Both the position numbers and the translations under genes were made by a program. A stretch of DNA of 64,000 bases from Erwinia sp. SLM-02 (GTDB lineage: Bacteria > Pseudomonadota > Gammaproteobacteria > Enterobacterales > Enterobacteriaceae). A model generated the notes under the pieces. It was given only the letters and a program-made list of their open reading frames with translations. It made no database searches and had not been told where the DNA came from. Below, one piece after another: positions 27,071 through 36,451 of the stretch. Numbering within the stretch: position 1 is the stretch's first letter; each line of letters begins with the position of its first letter. The stretch is from positions 1,426,001-1,490,000 of the forward strand of contig NZ_JAQISN010000001.1 in NCBI RefSeq assembly GCF_037450285.1. Direction: 5' to 3'.

Positions 27071-28627
27071 TCAGTTCTGCGGAGCAACCTGTGGCTGCGC
27101 TTCAGGTGCTACCTGCGGCTGTGCTTCCGGGGACTGAGCCGGAACCTCTTCACCACCACCCAGCATATAACGCGACAGGAACTGCTCCAGCGGCATCTTC
27201 TCACCGTTCATCGTCACCTGACCGGTGGCGTACTGCAGCGTGGTCAGAATATTATTATCCTTCTGCGTGGTCAGCTTAAACATCTGACCCATCGCGGCCA
27301 GACCTTTAACCTGCTGATCAGCCAGCTTGCCAGCCTGATCCTTATCATAGCCTTCGGTCATCGCCACATGCGTCATCATCTCGGTCGCCATATCCATCGA
27401 GATCTGCAGCTTACCGTCCAGGGATTTCAGCACATTATCCACCTGCTGACCCACGGTCTGAGCAGGTGCGGTGGCCGCGGCAGGATCTTTAAACTGCACG
27501 GCAAGATTGAAACTGCTCTCGCCTTTATCATTGCTCCAGCTCAGCGGGGCGACGGTCACCGAAGGATTACCCTTCAGCAGCAGCGGCAGGTTGGCCGCCA
27601 GCAGTTCGCTCACGCGCTGCTGATAAACTTCCGGGTTATTCTGAATCGCCGGATCGCTGGTCAGCGCCATCACCTGATTGTTGTACTGCGTGGAGAACTG
27701 CTTCATCGCCTTGCCGTCAAAGTCGGCCAGTTTGATTAACAGCTTCCCGTGGCCGAAGTCCTGGCCCTGCAGCTTAAGGCTATCCAGGGTGTAATCAATC
27801 TGGCCTGAAACGCGATTATCCTTTGAATCAAAGGTCGATTTACCGTTCAGATTCTCCAGCGTCAGTGCTTCTTTATCACTGACCGTTGCGCTCAGCTTTT
27901 TCAACGCCAGATTCTGATCGCCAATGCGCAGACCTTCCGGGCTGAGGTGGCTGTTAGCATCCAGCTTCAGGCCGTTAATGGTGAACAGCACCGGCATCTC
28001 CAGCTCGTTTTTGCTGGCGATGGAGACGCTGTCGATATTACCGTCGAACTTAACCGCGTCGCCTTTCGAGTCCGCGGCGATCGTCAGCGTACCGCCGTTG
28101 AAGGCAAAGCGCTCGCCGGTTTGCACATTGCTGTAATCGGCCGGCAGCAGGCGCACATCGGAATCCGTGCTGCCGCTGTAGCCAATACGGGTTTCAACCT
28201 GAACGATGGACTGACCCTTGGCGATCTCGAACAGCTTCTTGACCGGATCGGTATTCTCTAACTCACTGTGCACCGAAGCCATGCTCGGGATCAGGTTGAA
28301 TTTTTTCAGCTGGGCCAGCGGGAAGGGACCGTGATCGATGGTTTCCTTCATCACAATGCTCTGGCCGGGCTTCAGAATGGAGTTATCTTCCGTTTGTGAA
28401 CTGGACTGAAGAATCAGACGCACGGTGCTGCTGAACAGGCCGCGCTGATAATCCTGATAGCTCAGCTGCAGGCGGCTTTCCGGAGCCGTATCGCGAATCT
28501 GCGCGTTCGCTTGCTGTACCAGCCGATCCATGTTTTTTTCCAGCTGCTTACCGGTAAGCCAGGCGCCTCCGGTCCAGATAACGCCCAGGGCAATGACCAC
28601 GCCGACGGCAATCTTGGTTTTTTTCAT
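27071..28627 (-). CDS. ydgA: YdgA-family DUF945 envelope protein
   Basis: 518 residues (E. coli about 500). A single N-terminal membrane segment follows a lysine-rich start (MKKTKIAVGVVIALGVIWTG), so it is an inner-membrane anchored protein with a large periplasmic part, or a cleaved export. The body is the DUF945 repeat-rich beta domain. The C-terminus ends in a Gln/Pro/Ala tail in which QPQVAPEA is repeated. Function not established. Neighbour order ydgA-manA-fumC-tus matches E. coli. Confidence 0.9.
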   Translation of the reverse strand: MKKTKIAVGVVIALGVIWTGGAWLTGKQLEKNMDRLVQQANAQIRDTAPESRLQLSYQDYQRGLFSSTVRLILQSSSQTEDNSILKPGQSIVMKETIDHGPFPLAQLKKFNLIPSMASVHSELENTDPVKKLFEIAKGQSIVQVETRIGYSGSTDSDVRLLPADYSNVQTGERFAFNGGTLTIAADSKGDAVKFDGNIDSVSIASKNELEMPVLFTINGLKLDANSHLSPEGLRIGDQNLALKKLSATVSDKEALTLENLNGKSTFDSKDNRVSGQIDYTLDSLKLQGQDFGHGKLLIKLADFDGKAMKQFSTQYNNQVMALTSDPAIQNNPEVYQQRVSELLAANLPLLLKGNPSVTVAPLSWSNDKGESSFNLAVQFKDPAAATAPAQTVGQQVDNVLKSLDGKLQISMDMATEMMTHVAMTEGYDKDQAGKLADQQVKGLAAMGQMFKLTTQKDNNILTTLQYATGQVTMNGEKMPLEQFLSRYMLGGGEEVPAQSPEAQPQVAPEAQPQVAPQN

Positions 28628-28700
28628 CTGTAAGTCGTCCTTTTTGATTCACGAACGCCGGTTAACCGCTTCAAACCCTGCAGGCAACATAGTGGCGAAT

Positions 28701-28723
28701 AAAAAACGCCTTACGGCGTTTTT
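28701..28723 (-). terminator. Terminator between manA and ydgA
   Basis: AAAAACGCC-TTAC-GGCGTTTTT is symmetrical with A and T runs on both sides; it terminates manA on the minus strand just before ydgA. Confidence 0.85.
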
Positions 28724-28765
28724 GTGGAATAACTTCAATAATATTAGCAATTATGGCGCAATACG

Positions 28766-29950
28766 TCAGCCGCAATTAGCCAGATCGTTAAACGCACGCG
28801 CAACGCGACCGCTTCCGCTCAGGGTAACCGGCGATTCGCTGGCGGCCACAAAGGCGGATTCACCCGGCTTCAGGGTGAGCTGCTGTTCGCCGCTGGCCAG
28901 CTCGGCCTCTCCTTCAATACAGAAAATAATCGCCGCGCTCTGCTGTTCAACGCTCAGCGGCTCGGCGGTCAGGGTATGGATAGCGAACGCAAAATCCTCA
29001 ACCGGGATCGGGAAAGTCTGGGTGTTTCCCTGCTGAACCGGCACCGTCAGCAGCGTGTTGGCCGGTTTTTCGACGAACTTAAGGTTGGCCAGCAGCTCGG
29101 GAATATCAATGTATTTTGGCGTCAGGCCTGCGCGCAGAACGTTGTCGGAGTTGGCCATAATCTCCAGCGCCACGCCGTTCAGGTAGGCGTGCGGGGTTTC
29201 GGCGAACAGGAACATCGCTTCACCCGGCTGCAGCTCAATCACGTTCAGCAGCAGAGGGGAAAACAGCCCGCTGTCGTCAGGGTAAACCTCGGCGATGCTG
29301 CTGATGGTCTGCCACGGTTCGCCCGCATCGGCGGTCAGCTGTTCGCGCAGAACAGCCAGCGCGTGCGCCTTCACGTCACCGTCCATTGACAGCAGGCTGG
29401 CAAACAGTTCGGACAGGTTTGCCGCATTCGGCGACTGGATAAATTTCTCAATCGCCGGGTGCGCAGCGGCAACCGGCAGCAGCAGGCTGGCGATTTCCGG
29501 CAGCGGGCGGAAGCCGTTGATCGCCTGGAACGGGGTCAGCGCGTAGACCAGCTCCGGCTTATGGTTATCATCTTTATAGTTGCGGTTAGCGGCGTCGATC
29601 GGGATCCCCGCCGCATTTTCGCGGGCAAAGCCTTCAATCGCGGCAGATTTGCTGGGATGCACCTGAATGGACAGCGGCTGATCGGCACACAGCACTTTGA
29701 ACAGGAAGGGCAGCTCATTAAAACGTTTCGCCACGGCTTCGCCCAGCAGCGCGGTTTTATCAGCGGCAATCACCTCGCGCAGCGACTGCGGGGCACCCTC
29801 CACGATAACCTGTGAGGAGCTTTTCGGGTGCGCGCCCATCCACAGCTCCGCCATCGGCTGCTGCGATGGATTCTCAATGCCGTACAGCTCGGTCAGCGCC
29901 GTTTTACTTCCCCAGGCATAATTTTGCAGCGAATTGATTAATTTTTGCAT
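28766..29950 (-). CDS. manA: Mannose-6-phosphate isomerase, class I
   Basis: 394 residues (E. coli 391). Zinc-dependent type I PMI: N-terminal NYAWGSKTAL, the active-site block QPLSIQVHPSKSAA near 95-108, and ETPHAYLNGVALEIMAN near 250-266. Interconverts mannose 6-phosphate and fructose 6-phosphate. Divergent from fumC across a 233-bp region. Confidence 0.95.
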   Translation of the reverse strand: MQKLINSLQNYAWGSKTALTELYGIENPSQQPMAELWMGAHPKSSSQVIVEGAPQSLREVIAADKTALLGEAVAKRFNELPFLFKVLCADQPLSIQVHPSKSAAIEGFARENAAGIPIDAANRNYKDDNHKPELVYALTPFQAINGFRPLPEIASLLLPVAAAHPAIEKFIQSPNAANLSELFASLLSMDGDVKAHALAVLREQLTADAGEPWQTISSIAEVYPDDSGLFSPLLLNVIELQPGEAMFLFAETPHAYLNGVALEIMANSDNVLRAGLTPKYIDIPELLANLKFVEKPANTLLTVPVQQGNTQTFPIPVEDFAFAIHTLTAEPLSVEQQSAAIIFCIEGEAELASGEQQLTLKPGESAFVAASESPVTLSGSGRVARAFNDLANCG

Positions 29951-30183
29951 GATGTGTCCCTGTTAAACCCTGTTCAGGTAGCTAATTGCCGATAGTAATA
30001 CCGAAAGAATACCCTGGAAGACAATCCGAAAAATCCGCTTTAAAACAATCGGAGTGCAATAAACGCGAATGAGTCGCATAATGTTAAATAGTTGTATGCA
30101 AAAATATGGCCCGCAGTATCTGGCCGCCGGTTAGCAAAAACGGGCCATTTAAATCATATGTTTGTGCTAAAGGAGAGAGAGGA

Positions 30184-31581
30184 ATGGCAGCCCACCGCAT
30201 TGAAAAAGACTCAATGGGACCTATCGAAGTACCGGCTGATAAACTTTGGGGCGCGCAGACCCAACGTTCACTGGAACACTTTCGCATCTCAACGGAAAAA
30301 ATGCCCGTCGAACTGGTTTATGCTCTGGCGCTGACCAAGCGCGCCGCAGCAAAGGTGAACAACGATCTCGGCCTGCTGCCGGGTGACCGTGCCGGCGCGA
30401 TTATCAGCGCAGCGGATGAAGTGCTGGCCGACAGGCACGCGGCTGAATTCCCTCTCGCCATCTGGCAGACCGGTTCCGGTACGCAAACCAACATGAACAT
30501 GAATGAGGTGCTTGCCAACCGCGCCAGCGAAATTCTTGGCGGTGAGCGCGGCATGTCGCGCCTGGTTCATCCCAACGACGATGTGAATAAAAGCCAGAGC
30601 TCCAACGATGTCTTCCCGACGGCGATGCATGTTGCTGCGGTTGTTGCCGTGCAGGAACACCTGCTGCCGCAGCTGAAAGTGCTGCAAAAAACGCTGAACG
30701 ATAAGGCCGAAGCCTATAAAGACATCGTGAAAATTGGTCGTACCCACCTGCAGGATGCCACGCCGCTGACGCTGGGCCAGGAAATTTCCGGCTGGGTTGC
30801 CATGCTGGCACACAGCCTGAAGCATATCGAACAGAGCATTCCTCACGTCGCCGAGCTGGCGCTGGGCGGCACCGCCGTGGGCACCGGCCTCAACACCCAC
30901 CCGGAATACGCGGTACGCGTGGCGAAAGAGCTGGCCGATTTAACCAAACAGCCGTTTGTTACCGCGCCAAACAAGTTTGAATCGCTGGCCACCTGCGATG
31001 CGCTGGTGCATGCGCACGGCGCGCTGAAAGGCCTGGCGGCGTCGCTGATGAAAATTGCCAACGACGTGCGCTGGCTCTCTTCCGGTCCGCGCTGCGGCAT
31101 CGGCGAAATCGCCATCCCGGAAAACGAGCCGGGCAGCTCAATCATGCCGGGTAAAGTGAACCCGACGCAGTGTGAAGCGCTGACCATGCTTTGCTGTCAG
31201 GTGATGGGTAACGATGTGGCGCTGAACATCGGCGGCGCGTCCGGTAACTTCGAGCTTAACGTTTATCGCCCGATGGTGATCCACAACTTCCTGCAGTCGG
31301 TGCGCCTGCTGGCCGACGGCATGGACAGTTTCAATCACCACTGCGCGGTGGGTATCGAGCCGAATCGTGACCGCATCACCCAGCTGCTGAACGAGTCGCT
31401 GATGCTGGTGACCGCGTTGAATACCCACATCGGCTACGACAAGGCCGCCGAGATCGCCAAGAAAGCGCATAAGGAAGGGCTGACGCTGAAAGGCTCGGCG
31501 CTGAAGCTCGGCTACCTGACGGAAGAAGAGTTTGATGCGTGGGTGCGCCCGGAAGAGATGGTGGGCAGCATGAAAGTCTGA
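30184..31581 (+). CDS. fumC: Fumarate hydratase class II
   Basis: 465 residues from ATG 30184 (GGAGAGAGAGGA directly upstream); the frame is open further left but that part is not FumC-like. It opens with RIEKDSMGPIEVPADKLWGA, matching the E. coli protein, and has the superfamily signature GSSIMPGKVNPTQ near 316-328 and GRTHLQDATPLTLGQE near 185-200. Iron-independent hydration of fumarate to malate. In E. coli it follows fumA; here no fumA is present upstream. Confidence 0.96.
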   Translation: MAAHRIEKDSMGPIEVPADKLWGAQTQRSLEHFRISTEKMPVELVYALALTKRAAAKVNNDLGLLPGDRAGAIISAADEVLADRHAAEFPLAIWQTGSGTQTNMNMNEVLANRASEILGGERGMSRLVHPNDDVNKSQSSNDVFPTAMHVAAVVAVQEHLLPQLKVLQKTLNDKAEAYKDIVKIGRTHLQDATPLTLGQEISGWVAMLAHSLKHIEQSIPHVAELALGGTAVGTGLNTHPEYAVRVAKELADLTKQPFVTAPNKFESLATCDALVHAHGALKGLAASLMKIANDVRWLSSGPRCGIGEIAIPENEPGSSIMPGKVNPTQCEALTMLCCQVMGNDVALNIGGASGNFELNVYRPMVIHNFLQSVRLLADGMDSFNHHCAVGIEPNRDRITQLLNESLMLVTALNTHIGYDKAAEIAKKAHKEGLTLKGSALKLGYLTEEEFDAWVRPEEMVGSMKV

Positions 31582-31602
31582 TGCGCCTTTGCGTTCAGCA
31601 TA

Positions 31603-31628
31603 AGCCAGGCATCTGCCTGGCTTTTTTT
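31603..31628 (+). terminator. Rho-independent terminator of fumC
   Basis: AGCCAGGC-ATCT-GCCTGGCT followed by seven T, 21 bp after the fumC stop. Confidence 0.9.
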
Positions 31629-31657
31629 ATGCGCTCGCATCGCCCGGCAGACGGGCA

Positions 31658-32587
31658 TCAGGCGAGGCGATCGGTATAGAGATACAGCCGGGGGATCAGC
31701 ATAAACAGCGGCTGGGCCAGCGGCTTGTGGCGATGATTAACGTTATCCGCATCATAGTTGAGCAGTTCGCCCAGCACGGGAACGCTGGCCGTATCCTTGC
31801 ACAGCACGATGAGCGGAGAGGGGCAGGCCAGCTGGGTCTGCTTTTGCGTATCGCTGTTCCATACCCGGGCGATAGGCTGGACCTTCACCGGGCGCTTGAT
31901 TTTCAACCGCGCCGTATTGGGCAGGGATTTGATGGACTCTATTTCCTGCGCCACCTTTTCCGCCCACTGCTCGCGGCTCCACGGGGCGACGGCGCGCCCG
32001 GCGTTCAGGCTTTTCTGCAGTTTTTCCAGCATCTCATCGCGGCTGACGTTTTTAATAATATGTTTGTTGGCCCAGCCGAAGCGCACCGAGTCGGGATTAT
32101 CCAGCAGCGTAATCGTCCGGTAGGCATTGAGGGTGATCAGTCCACGCTGGTGCGCGTGTACGAATTCAAACCGTTCTTCGCTGGGCAGGCCGGAGTCGAC
32201 GGTGATGATTTTTTCCAGCCGTTTCTTTAACCCGTTAACCCGTTCAACCTGCTGGTGAAGCAGGGCAGACTGCCCGGCATCCGCCTGCAGGCACAGCGCG
32301 CCGGGCAGGCGAACGGCGGACTTGGTGCTGATTTTTTCCGACTGGTGCTGCATAAACAGGCGGCAGTAATGCGCCAGCGCGCGATCCCGGGCGGCCTGAC
32401 CGACGCGTTGCTCCACGGCGATCTGCGTCATCGGGTCGGACTCTTTCCCTTTTTCCACGGCGGGCAGCTCAAAAACGCGGGCGGCCAGCAGGCGTAAGGT
32501 GAGGATCTGTTGCTGCAGGTCGTTAAGCCCGGACTCCAGCTCCGCCACGCAGTGGTGCAGGTCTTCTACGGCATGATACTGATTCAT
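31658..32587 (-). CDS. tus: Replication terminus site-binding protein
   Basis: 309 residues, the E. coli Tus length. Family features include the N-terminal helical part (ELESGLNDLQQQI), HAHQRGLITLNAYRTITLLDNPDSVRFGWANKHIIKNV near 147-187 with the region that holds the locking His in E. coli, and the basic KIKRPVKVQPIARVWN strand near 228-244. Binds Ter sites and blocks the replicative helicase from one side. A Ter site lies 11 bp upstream of its start, as in E. coli, where it gives autoregulation. Confidence 0.93.
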   Translation of the reverse strand: MNQYHAVEDLHHCVAELESGLNDLQQQILTLRLLAARVFELPAVEKGKESDPMTQIAVEQRVGQAARDRALAHYCRLFMQHQSEKISTKSAVRLPGALCLQADAGQSALLHQQVERVNGLKKRLEKIITVDSGLPSEERFEFVHAHQRGLITLNAYRTITLLDNPDSVRFGWANKHIIKNVSRDEMLEKLQKSLNAGRAVAPWSREQWAEKVAQEIESIKSLPNTARLKIKRPVKVQPIARVWNSDTQKQTQLACPSPLIVLCKDTASVPVLGELLNYDADNVNHRHKPLAQPLFMLIPRLYLYTDRLA

Positions 32588-32597
32588 CGCAACCTCA

Positions 32598-32613
32598 TTA
32601 GTTACAACATACT
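32598..32613 (-). promoter_or_regulatory. Ter site in the tus control region
   Basis: Minus strand reads AGTATGTTGTAACTAA, an exact match to the 16-base Ter core (AGNATGTTGTAACTAA) and most like TerB. It lies just upstream of tus, so Tus binding would repress its own gene and trap forks from one direction. Confidence 0.93.
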
Positions 32614-32725
32614 AATGAGTATAGTGAGCAGAGGCGCTCATATCAACACCGGCGTGCGTTTTTTTCAGCAGAAGAAAACAGGAAAAGGGCCGATGCAGGG
32701 ACATCGGCCCGGAAGAGGGAACAGA

Positions 32726-34015
32726 TTACAGCTTTTTATGGTGCAGCCTGGCCGCGACCAGCAGAGACAGCAGCAGCATGACGCTGATGAACGCGGTAAT
32801 GCCCAGCCAGCCAAAGTTATGCCAGAACACGCCGCCCAGCGTACCGGCAACGCTGGAGCCCAGATAGTAGCTGAACAGATAGAGGGAAGAGGCCTGGCCT
32901 TTAGCCCGGCGTGCACGCGGTCCAATCCAGCCGCTGGCGACGGAGTGCGCGGCGAAGAATCCGGCGGTGAACAGCATCATGCCCGGCAGAATAAGCCAGA
33001 CATTGCTGAACAGCGTAATCAGCAGGCCGCTCAGCATCACCAGGGTCGAAAACAGCAGTACCGGTGAACGGCCATATTTCACCGTCATTGCGCCCGCTTT
33101 TGGCGAGCTCCATGAACCGGTGAGATACACCACCGACAGCAGACCTACCACGGCCTGGCTCAGCGAATAGGGCGGAGCCAGCAGGCGATAGCCAATATAG
33201 TTAAACAGCGTAACGAAAGATCCCATCAGCAGAAAACCTTCTGCGAACAGCAGAGGCAGCCCGCTGTCGCGCCAGTGAAGGCGGAAATTAATCGCCAGCG
33301 TACGCGGTTTCAGGGGCGTGGGGCGGAAGTGCCGCGAGTCCGGCAGAATTTTCCAGAACATCACTGCGGAAGCCAGTGCGAAACAGCCAATCACCGCCAC
33401 CGCGACGCGCCAGCTGCTGTAATCGGTAATGATGCCGCTGAACAGGCGTCCACTCATCCCGCCGATGGAGTTGCCGCTGATGTACAGCCCCATTGAAAAG
33501 GCGACCACCGTGGGGCTGATCTCCTCGCTGAGATAGGTCATTCCCACCGCCGCCACGCCGCTGAGCGACAGACCGGTCAGCGCACGCATAACCAGAATGC
33601 CGTGCCAGCTGGTCATCGTTGATGACAGCAGCGAGAAAATCGCCGCCAGCATCAGCGATGTCACCATCACCGGCTTGCGGCCCAGCGCATCGGAAAGCGG
33701 GCCGGTGAACAGCATGCCCAGCGCGAGGAATCCGGTCGCGATGGAGAGGGAAATACTGCTGCTGGCAGGCGTAACGCCAAACTCCTGAGACAGCACCGGC
33801 AAAATGGGCTGGACGCAGTAGAGCAGGGCGAAGGTGGCCAGCCCGGCGGAAAACAAAGCCAGCGTGACGCGCATAAACTGCGGCGACCCGCGGTTGATGT
33901 AAACGCTGGCGGGGTTATAGCGGGGGGCGAGGCGGCTGGCAGGCTCTTCAAGCGTAGCGGCATGCGTTGAGCGATTCACTTCAGGTTCCTTAGCGGGTGG
34001 GCTGGGTATCTCCAT
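32726..34015 (-). CDS. ynfM: MFS transporter YnfM
   Basis: 429 residues, twelve membrane segments. Strong residue-by-residue match to what I recall of E. coli YnfM: RVTLALFSAGLATFALLYCV, GPLSDALGRKPVM loop 2-3, GMTYLSEE, and WIGPRARRAKGQASSLYL in the second half. Extra N-terminal 40 residues rich in Glu/Ala/Arg are longer than E. coli; start choice uncertain. Putative proton-coupled exporter. Divergent from ynfL. Confidence 0.9.
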   Translation of the reverse strand: MEIPSPPAKEPEVNRSTHAATLEEPASRLAPRYNPASVYINRGSPQFMRVTLALFSAGLATFALLYCVQPILPVLSQEFGVTPASSSISLSIATGFLALGMLFTGPLSDALGRKPVMVTSLMLAAIFSLLSSTMTSWHGILVMRALTGLSLSGVAAVGMTYLSEEISPTVVAFSMGLYISGNSIGGMSGRLFSGIITDYSSWRVAVAVIGCFALASAVMFWKILPDSRHFRPTPLKPRTLAINFRLHWRDSGLPLLFAEGFLLMGSFVTLFNYIGYRLLAPPYSLSQAVVGLLSVVYLTGSWSSPKAGAMTVKYGRSPVLLFSTLVMLSGLLITLFSNVWLILPGMMLFTAGFFAAHSVASGWIGPRARRAKGQASSLYLFSYYLGSSVAGTLGGVFWHNFGWLGITAFISVMLLLSLLVAARLHHKKL

Positions 34016-34082
34016 GGAAAAGATAAGAAAAACCTATTATGATGTCTAATATATTAATTATCTCAAATGATATGTTTAAAAT

Positions 34083-34973
34083 ATGAATATCGAGCTTCGC
34101 CACCTGCGCTATTTTATTGCCGTTGCTGAAGAGCTGCATTTCGGCCGCGCCGCGCAGCGGCTAAATATTTCCCAACCGCCGCTGAGCCAGCAAATCCAGA
34201 TCCTTGAACAGGAAATAGGGGCCAGGCTGTTTGCCCGGACCAACCGCAGCGTGCGCCTGACGGCCGCCGGAAGGCAGTTTCTGCTGGATGCCCGCTTAAT
34301 TCTGCAGGGCGTTGCTCAGGCGGCTGATAAAGCGGCGCGACTGCATCGCGGCGATGAGGGGGAGCTGCGCATAGGTTTTACGTCTTCCGCGCCGTTTATC
34401 AGCGTGGTGTCCGACGCGCTGTTTACTTTTCGCCAGCGCTATCCGGCCGTCCACCTGCAAATGCAGGAGATCAACACCCGCCAGCAGCTTGCTCCGCTGA
34501 TTGACGGGCGGCTGGATCTGGGGGTGATGCGCAACACGCCGCTACCGGAGACGCTGGACCATCAGCTGATCCTGCAGGAGCCGATGTATGCGCTGGTTCA
34601 CCGCGATCACCGGCTGGCCGGACGCGAGGAGATAAGCGTGGGCGAACTGGCGAAAGAGCCGTTTGTTTTTTTCGATCCCCAGGTCGGCACCGCGCTGTAT
34701 ACGGAGATTTTAACCCTGCTTCAGCGCTATCAGATTGAGCCGAATATCGCGCAGGAAGTGGGCGAAGCGATGACGATTATCGGCCTGGTTTCCACCGGGC
34801 TGGGCGTGTCAATTTTACCCGCGTCTTTCCGCCGGGTTCGGCTGGCGGACGTCGTCTGGATCCCCCTGCAGGAACGGGATGCGCTGTCGCAGGTCTGGCT
34901 GGTCTGGTCGCGACTGCGGGAGCGTCCGGCAGTAATGTCCGCAATGATGTCACTGCTGCTCCCCGACGACTAA
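34083..34973 (+). CDS. ynfL: LysR-family regulator YnfL
   Basis: 296 residues. N-terminal winged helix (LRHLRYFIAVAEELHFGRAAQRLNIS, split here as a family hallmark at about 4-30) with LSQQIQILEQEIG linker helix, then a periplasmic-binding-like effector domain. Divergent from ynfM with a 67-bp AT-rich gap, the classical layout for a LysR protein controlling its neighbour (inference). Order is the same as in E. coli. Confidence 0.9.
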   Translation: MNIELRHLRYFIAVAEELHFGRAAQRLNISQPPLSQQIQILEQEIGARLFARTNRSVRLTAAGRQFLLDARLILQGVAQAADKAARLHRGDEGELRIGFTSSAPFISVVSDALFTFRQRYPAVHLQMQEINTRQQLAPLIDGRLDLGVMRNTPLPETLDHQLILQEPMYALVHRDHRLAGREEISVGELAKEPFVFFDPQVGTALYTEILTLLQRYQIEPNIAQEVGEAMTIIGLVSTGLGVSILPASFRRVRLADVVWIPLQERDALSQVWLVWSRLRERPAVMSAMMSLLLPDD

Positions 34974-35007
34974 ATCGTGGAAAACATGAGCGCTATTCTG
35001 TGGTTTA

Positions 35008-35023
35008 TGTGCTGCAAATCACA
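35008..35023. promoter_or_regulatory. CRP-like site upstream of mlc
   Basis: TGTGC-N6-TCACA matches 9 of the 10 conserved CRP positions. CRP control of mlc is known in E. coli. Confidence 0.6.
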
Positions 35024-35079
35024 TATCGAATCAAATATTTGACCTTGTGTGCGAAGTGTTTCACCATGAGCGGTAAGCT

Positions 35080-35101
35080 TTATTTTGAAGCGTGAAAATA
35101 A
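35080..35101. promoter_or_regulatory. Mlc-type operator before mlc
   Basis: Perfect inverted repeat TTATTTT-N8-AAAATAA ending 14 bp before the mlc start. Mlc binds AT-rich inverted repeats of this kind and represses itself in E. coli. Confidence 0.65.
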
Positions 35102-35115
35102 GCGGGAGCTGGGGT

Positions 35116-36333
35116 GTGATTGCGGACAATCAGCCTGGTCATATTGACCAGATCAAACAGACCAATGCCGGTGCGGTCTATCGGCTTATCGACCGGTTTG
35201 GCCCTATCTCGCGCATTGAACTGTCAAAAAAGGCGCAGCTGGCCCCCGCCAGTATTACCAAGATTGTCAGGGAAATGCTGGAAGCGCATCTGGTGAAAGA
35301 AACCGAATTCCAGGAGCCGGGCAGCCGCGGCCGTCCCGCCGTCGGGCTGGTACTGGATACGGAAGCCTGGCATTTTCTTTCGGTGCGCATCGGCAAAGGC
35401 GATATCACCATCGCCCTGCGGGATTTAAGCAGCAAACTGGTTGTAGAACAGCAGTTTGCACTGCCGCCCGCCGATCCTGAACCGCTGCTTCAGCGTATTA
35501 TCCATGTTATCGATCGGTTCTTCGTCATCCATCAAAGCCTGTTAGAGCGACTGACGGCCATCGCGATCACCCTGCCGGGCAGAGTCAACGGTCAGGCCGG
35601 CATTGTCCACCGCATGCCGTTTTACCAGGTTGATGATATGCCGCTGGGGCCGGAACTGCAGTTGAGAACCGGGCTGCCGGTCTTCATTCAGCACGATATT
35701 TGCGCCTGGACCATGGCGGAATCGCTGTTTGGCGCCTCGCGCGATGCCAGCGATGTGCTGCAGGTAGTTATCGATCATAACGTCGGTGCCGGGGTGATTA
35801 CCGGCGGCCGGCTGCTGCACGGCGGGGGCGCAACGCTGGTGGAGATCGGCCATACGCAGGTCGATCCCTGGGGAAAACTCTGCTACTGCGGCAATCACGG
35901 CTGCCTGGAAACCGTCGCCAGCACCGAGAACATGCTGGAGCTTGCCGCCCAGCGGATGCAGGCGTCTATGAGTTCCTCATTGCACAATCAGCCGCTGTCC
36001 ATTGAAACCCTGTGCGACGCGGCGCTCGGCGGTGATCAGCTGGCCTGCGATATTATCACCGGCGTCGGCGGCAGCATTGGCCGCATTCTGGCCATTATGG
36101 TGAACCTGTTTCATCCGCAGAAAATCCTGATCGGCTCCCCGCTTAACCGCGCACACGCGATATTATTCCCGGCCATCGACGCCTGCATCCAGCAGCAGTC
36201 GCTGCCCGACTACGGCGCCACGCTGTCGGTAGAGCCCACCGAGTTTCTCAACCAGGGAACCATGCCCGGTGCGGCGCTGGTTAAAGATGCACTTTATAAC
36301 GGCTCGCTGCTGATCAAATTACTGCAGGGATAA
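35116..36333 (+). CDS. mlc: Glucose-responsive ROK repressor Mlc
   Basis: 405 residues from GTG 35116, with GGAG seven bases upstream and an N-terminus (ADNQPGHIDQIKQTNAGAVY) that aligns with E. coli Mlc (406 aa). DNA-binding wing-helix at about 20-75, then a ROK domain with zinc cysteines C256, C258 and C263 (CYCGNHGCLE). Represses PTS and sugar genes until drawn to the membrane by unphosphorylated EIICB-Glc. CRP and Mlc-like sites precede it. ynfK follows 118 bp later. Confidence 0.93.
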   Translation: MIADNQPGHIDQIKQTNAGAVYRLIDRFGPISRIELSKKAQLAPASITKIVREMLEAHLVKETEFQEPGSRGRPAVGLVLDTEAWHFLSVRIGKGDITIALRDLSSKLVVEQQFALPPADPEPLLQRIIHVIDRFFVIHQSLLERLTAIAITLPGRVNGQAGIVHRMPFYQVDDMPLGPELQLRTGLPVFIQHDICAWTMAESLFGASRDASDVLQVVIDHNVGAGVITGGRLLHGGGATLVEIGHTQVDPWGKLCYCGNHGCLETVASTENMLELAAQRMQASMSSSLHNQPLSIETLCDAALGGDQLACDIITGVGGSIGRILAIMVNLFHPQKILIGSPLNRAHAILFPAIDACIQQQSLPDYGATLSVEPTEFLNQGTMPGAALVKDALYNGSLLIKLLQG

Positions 36334-36451
36334 CGAATCCACTAAATATTGCGCCAACGCAATCTACGCCGCCAGGCGCTGCCCTACAATTTTCGCTCCA
36401 TTACTTTCAAAAGTTTAGCTGTGGGCCAGACAGGGCCGACTGGAGCTGTTC

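Noticed and set aside
30067..30093. dif-like sequence CGCATAATGTTAAAT
   Set aside because: It resembles one XerD arm, but the XerC arm and 6-bp centre are missing.
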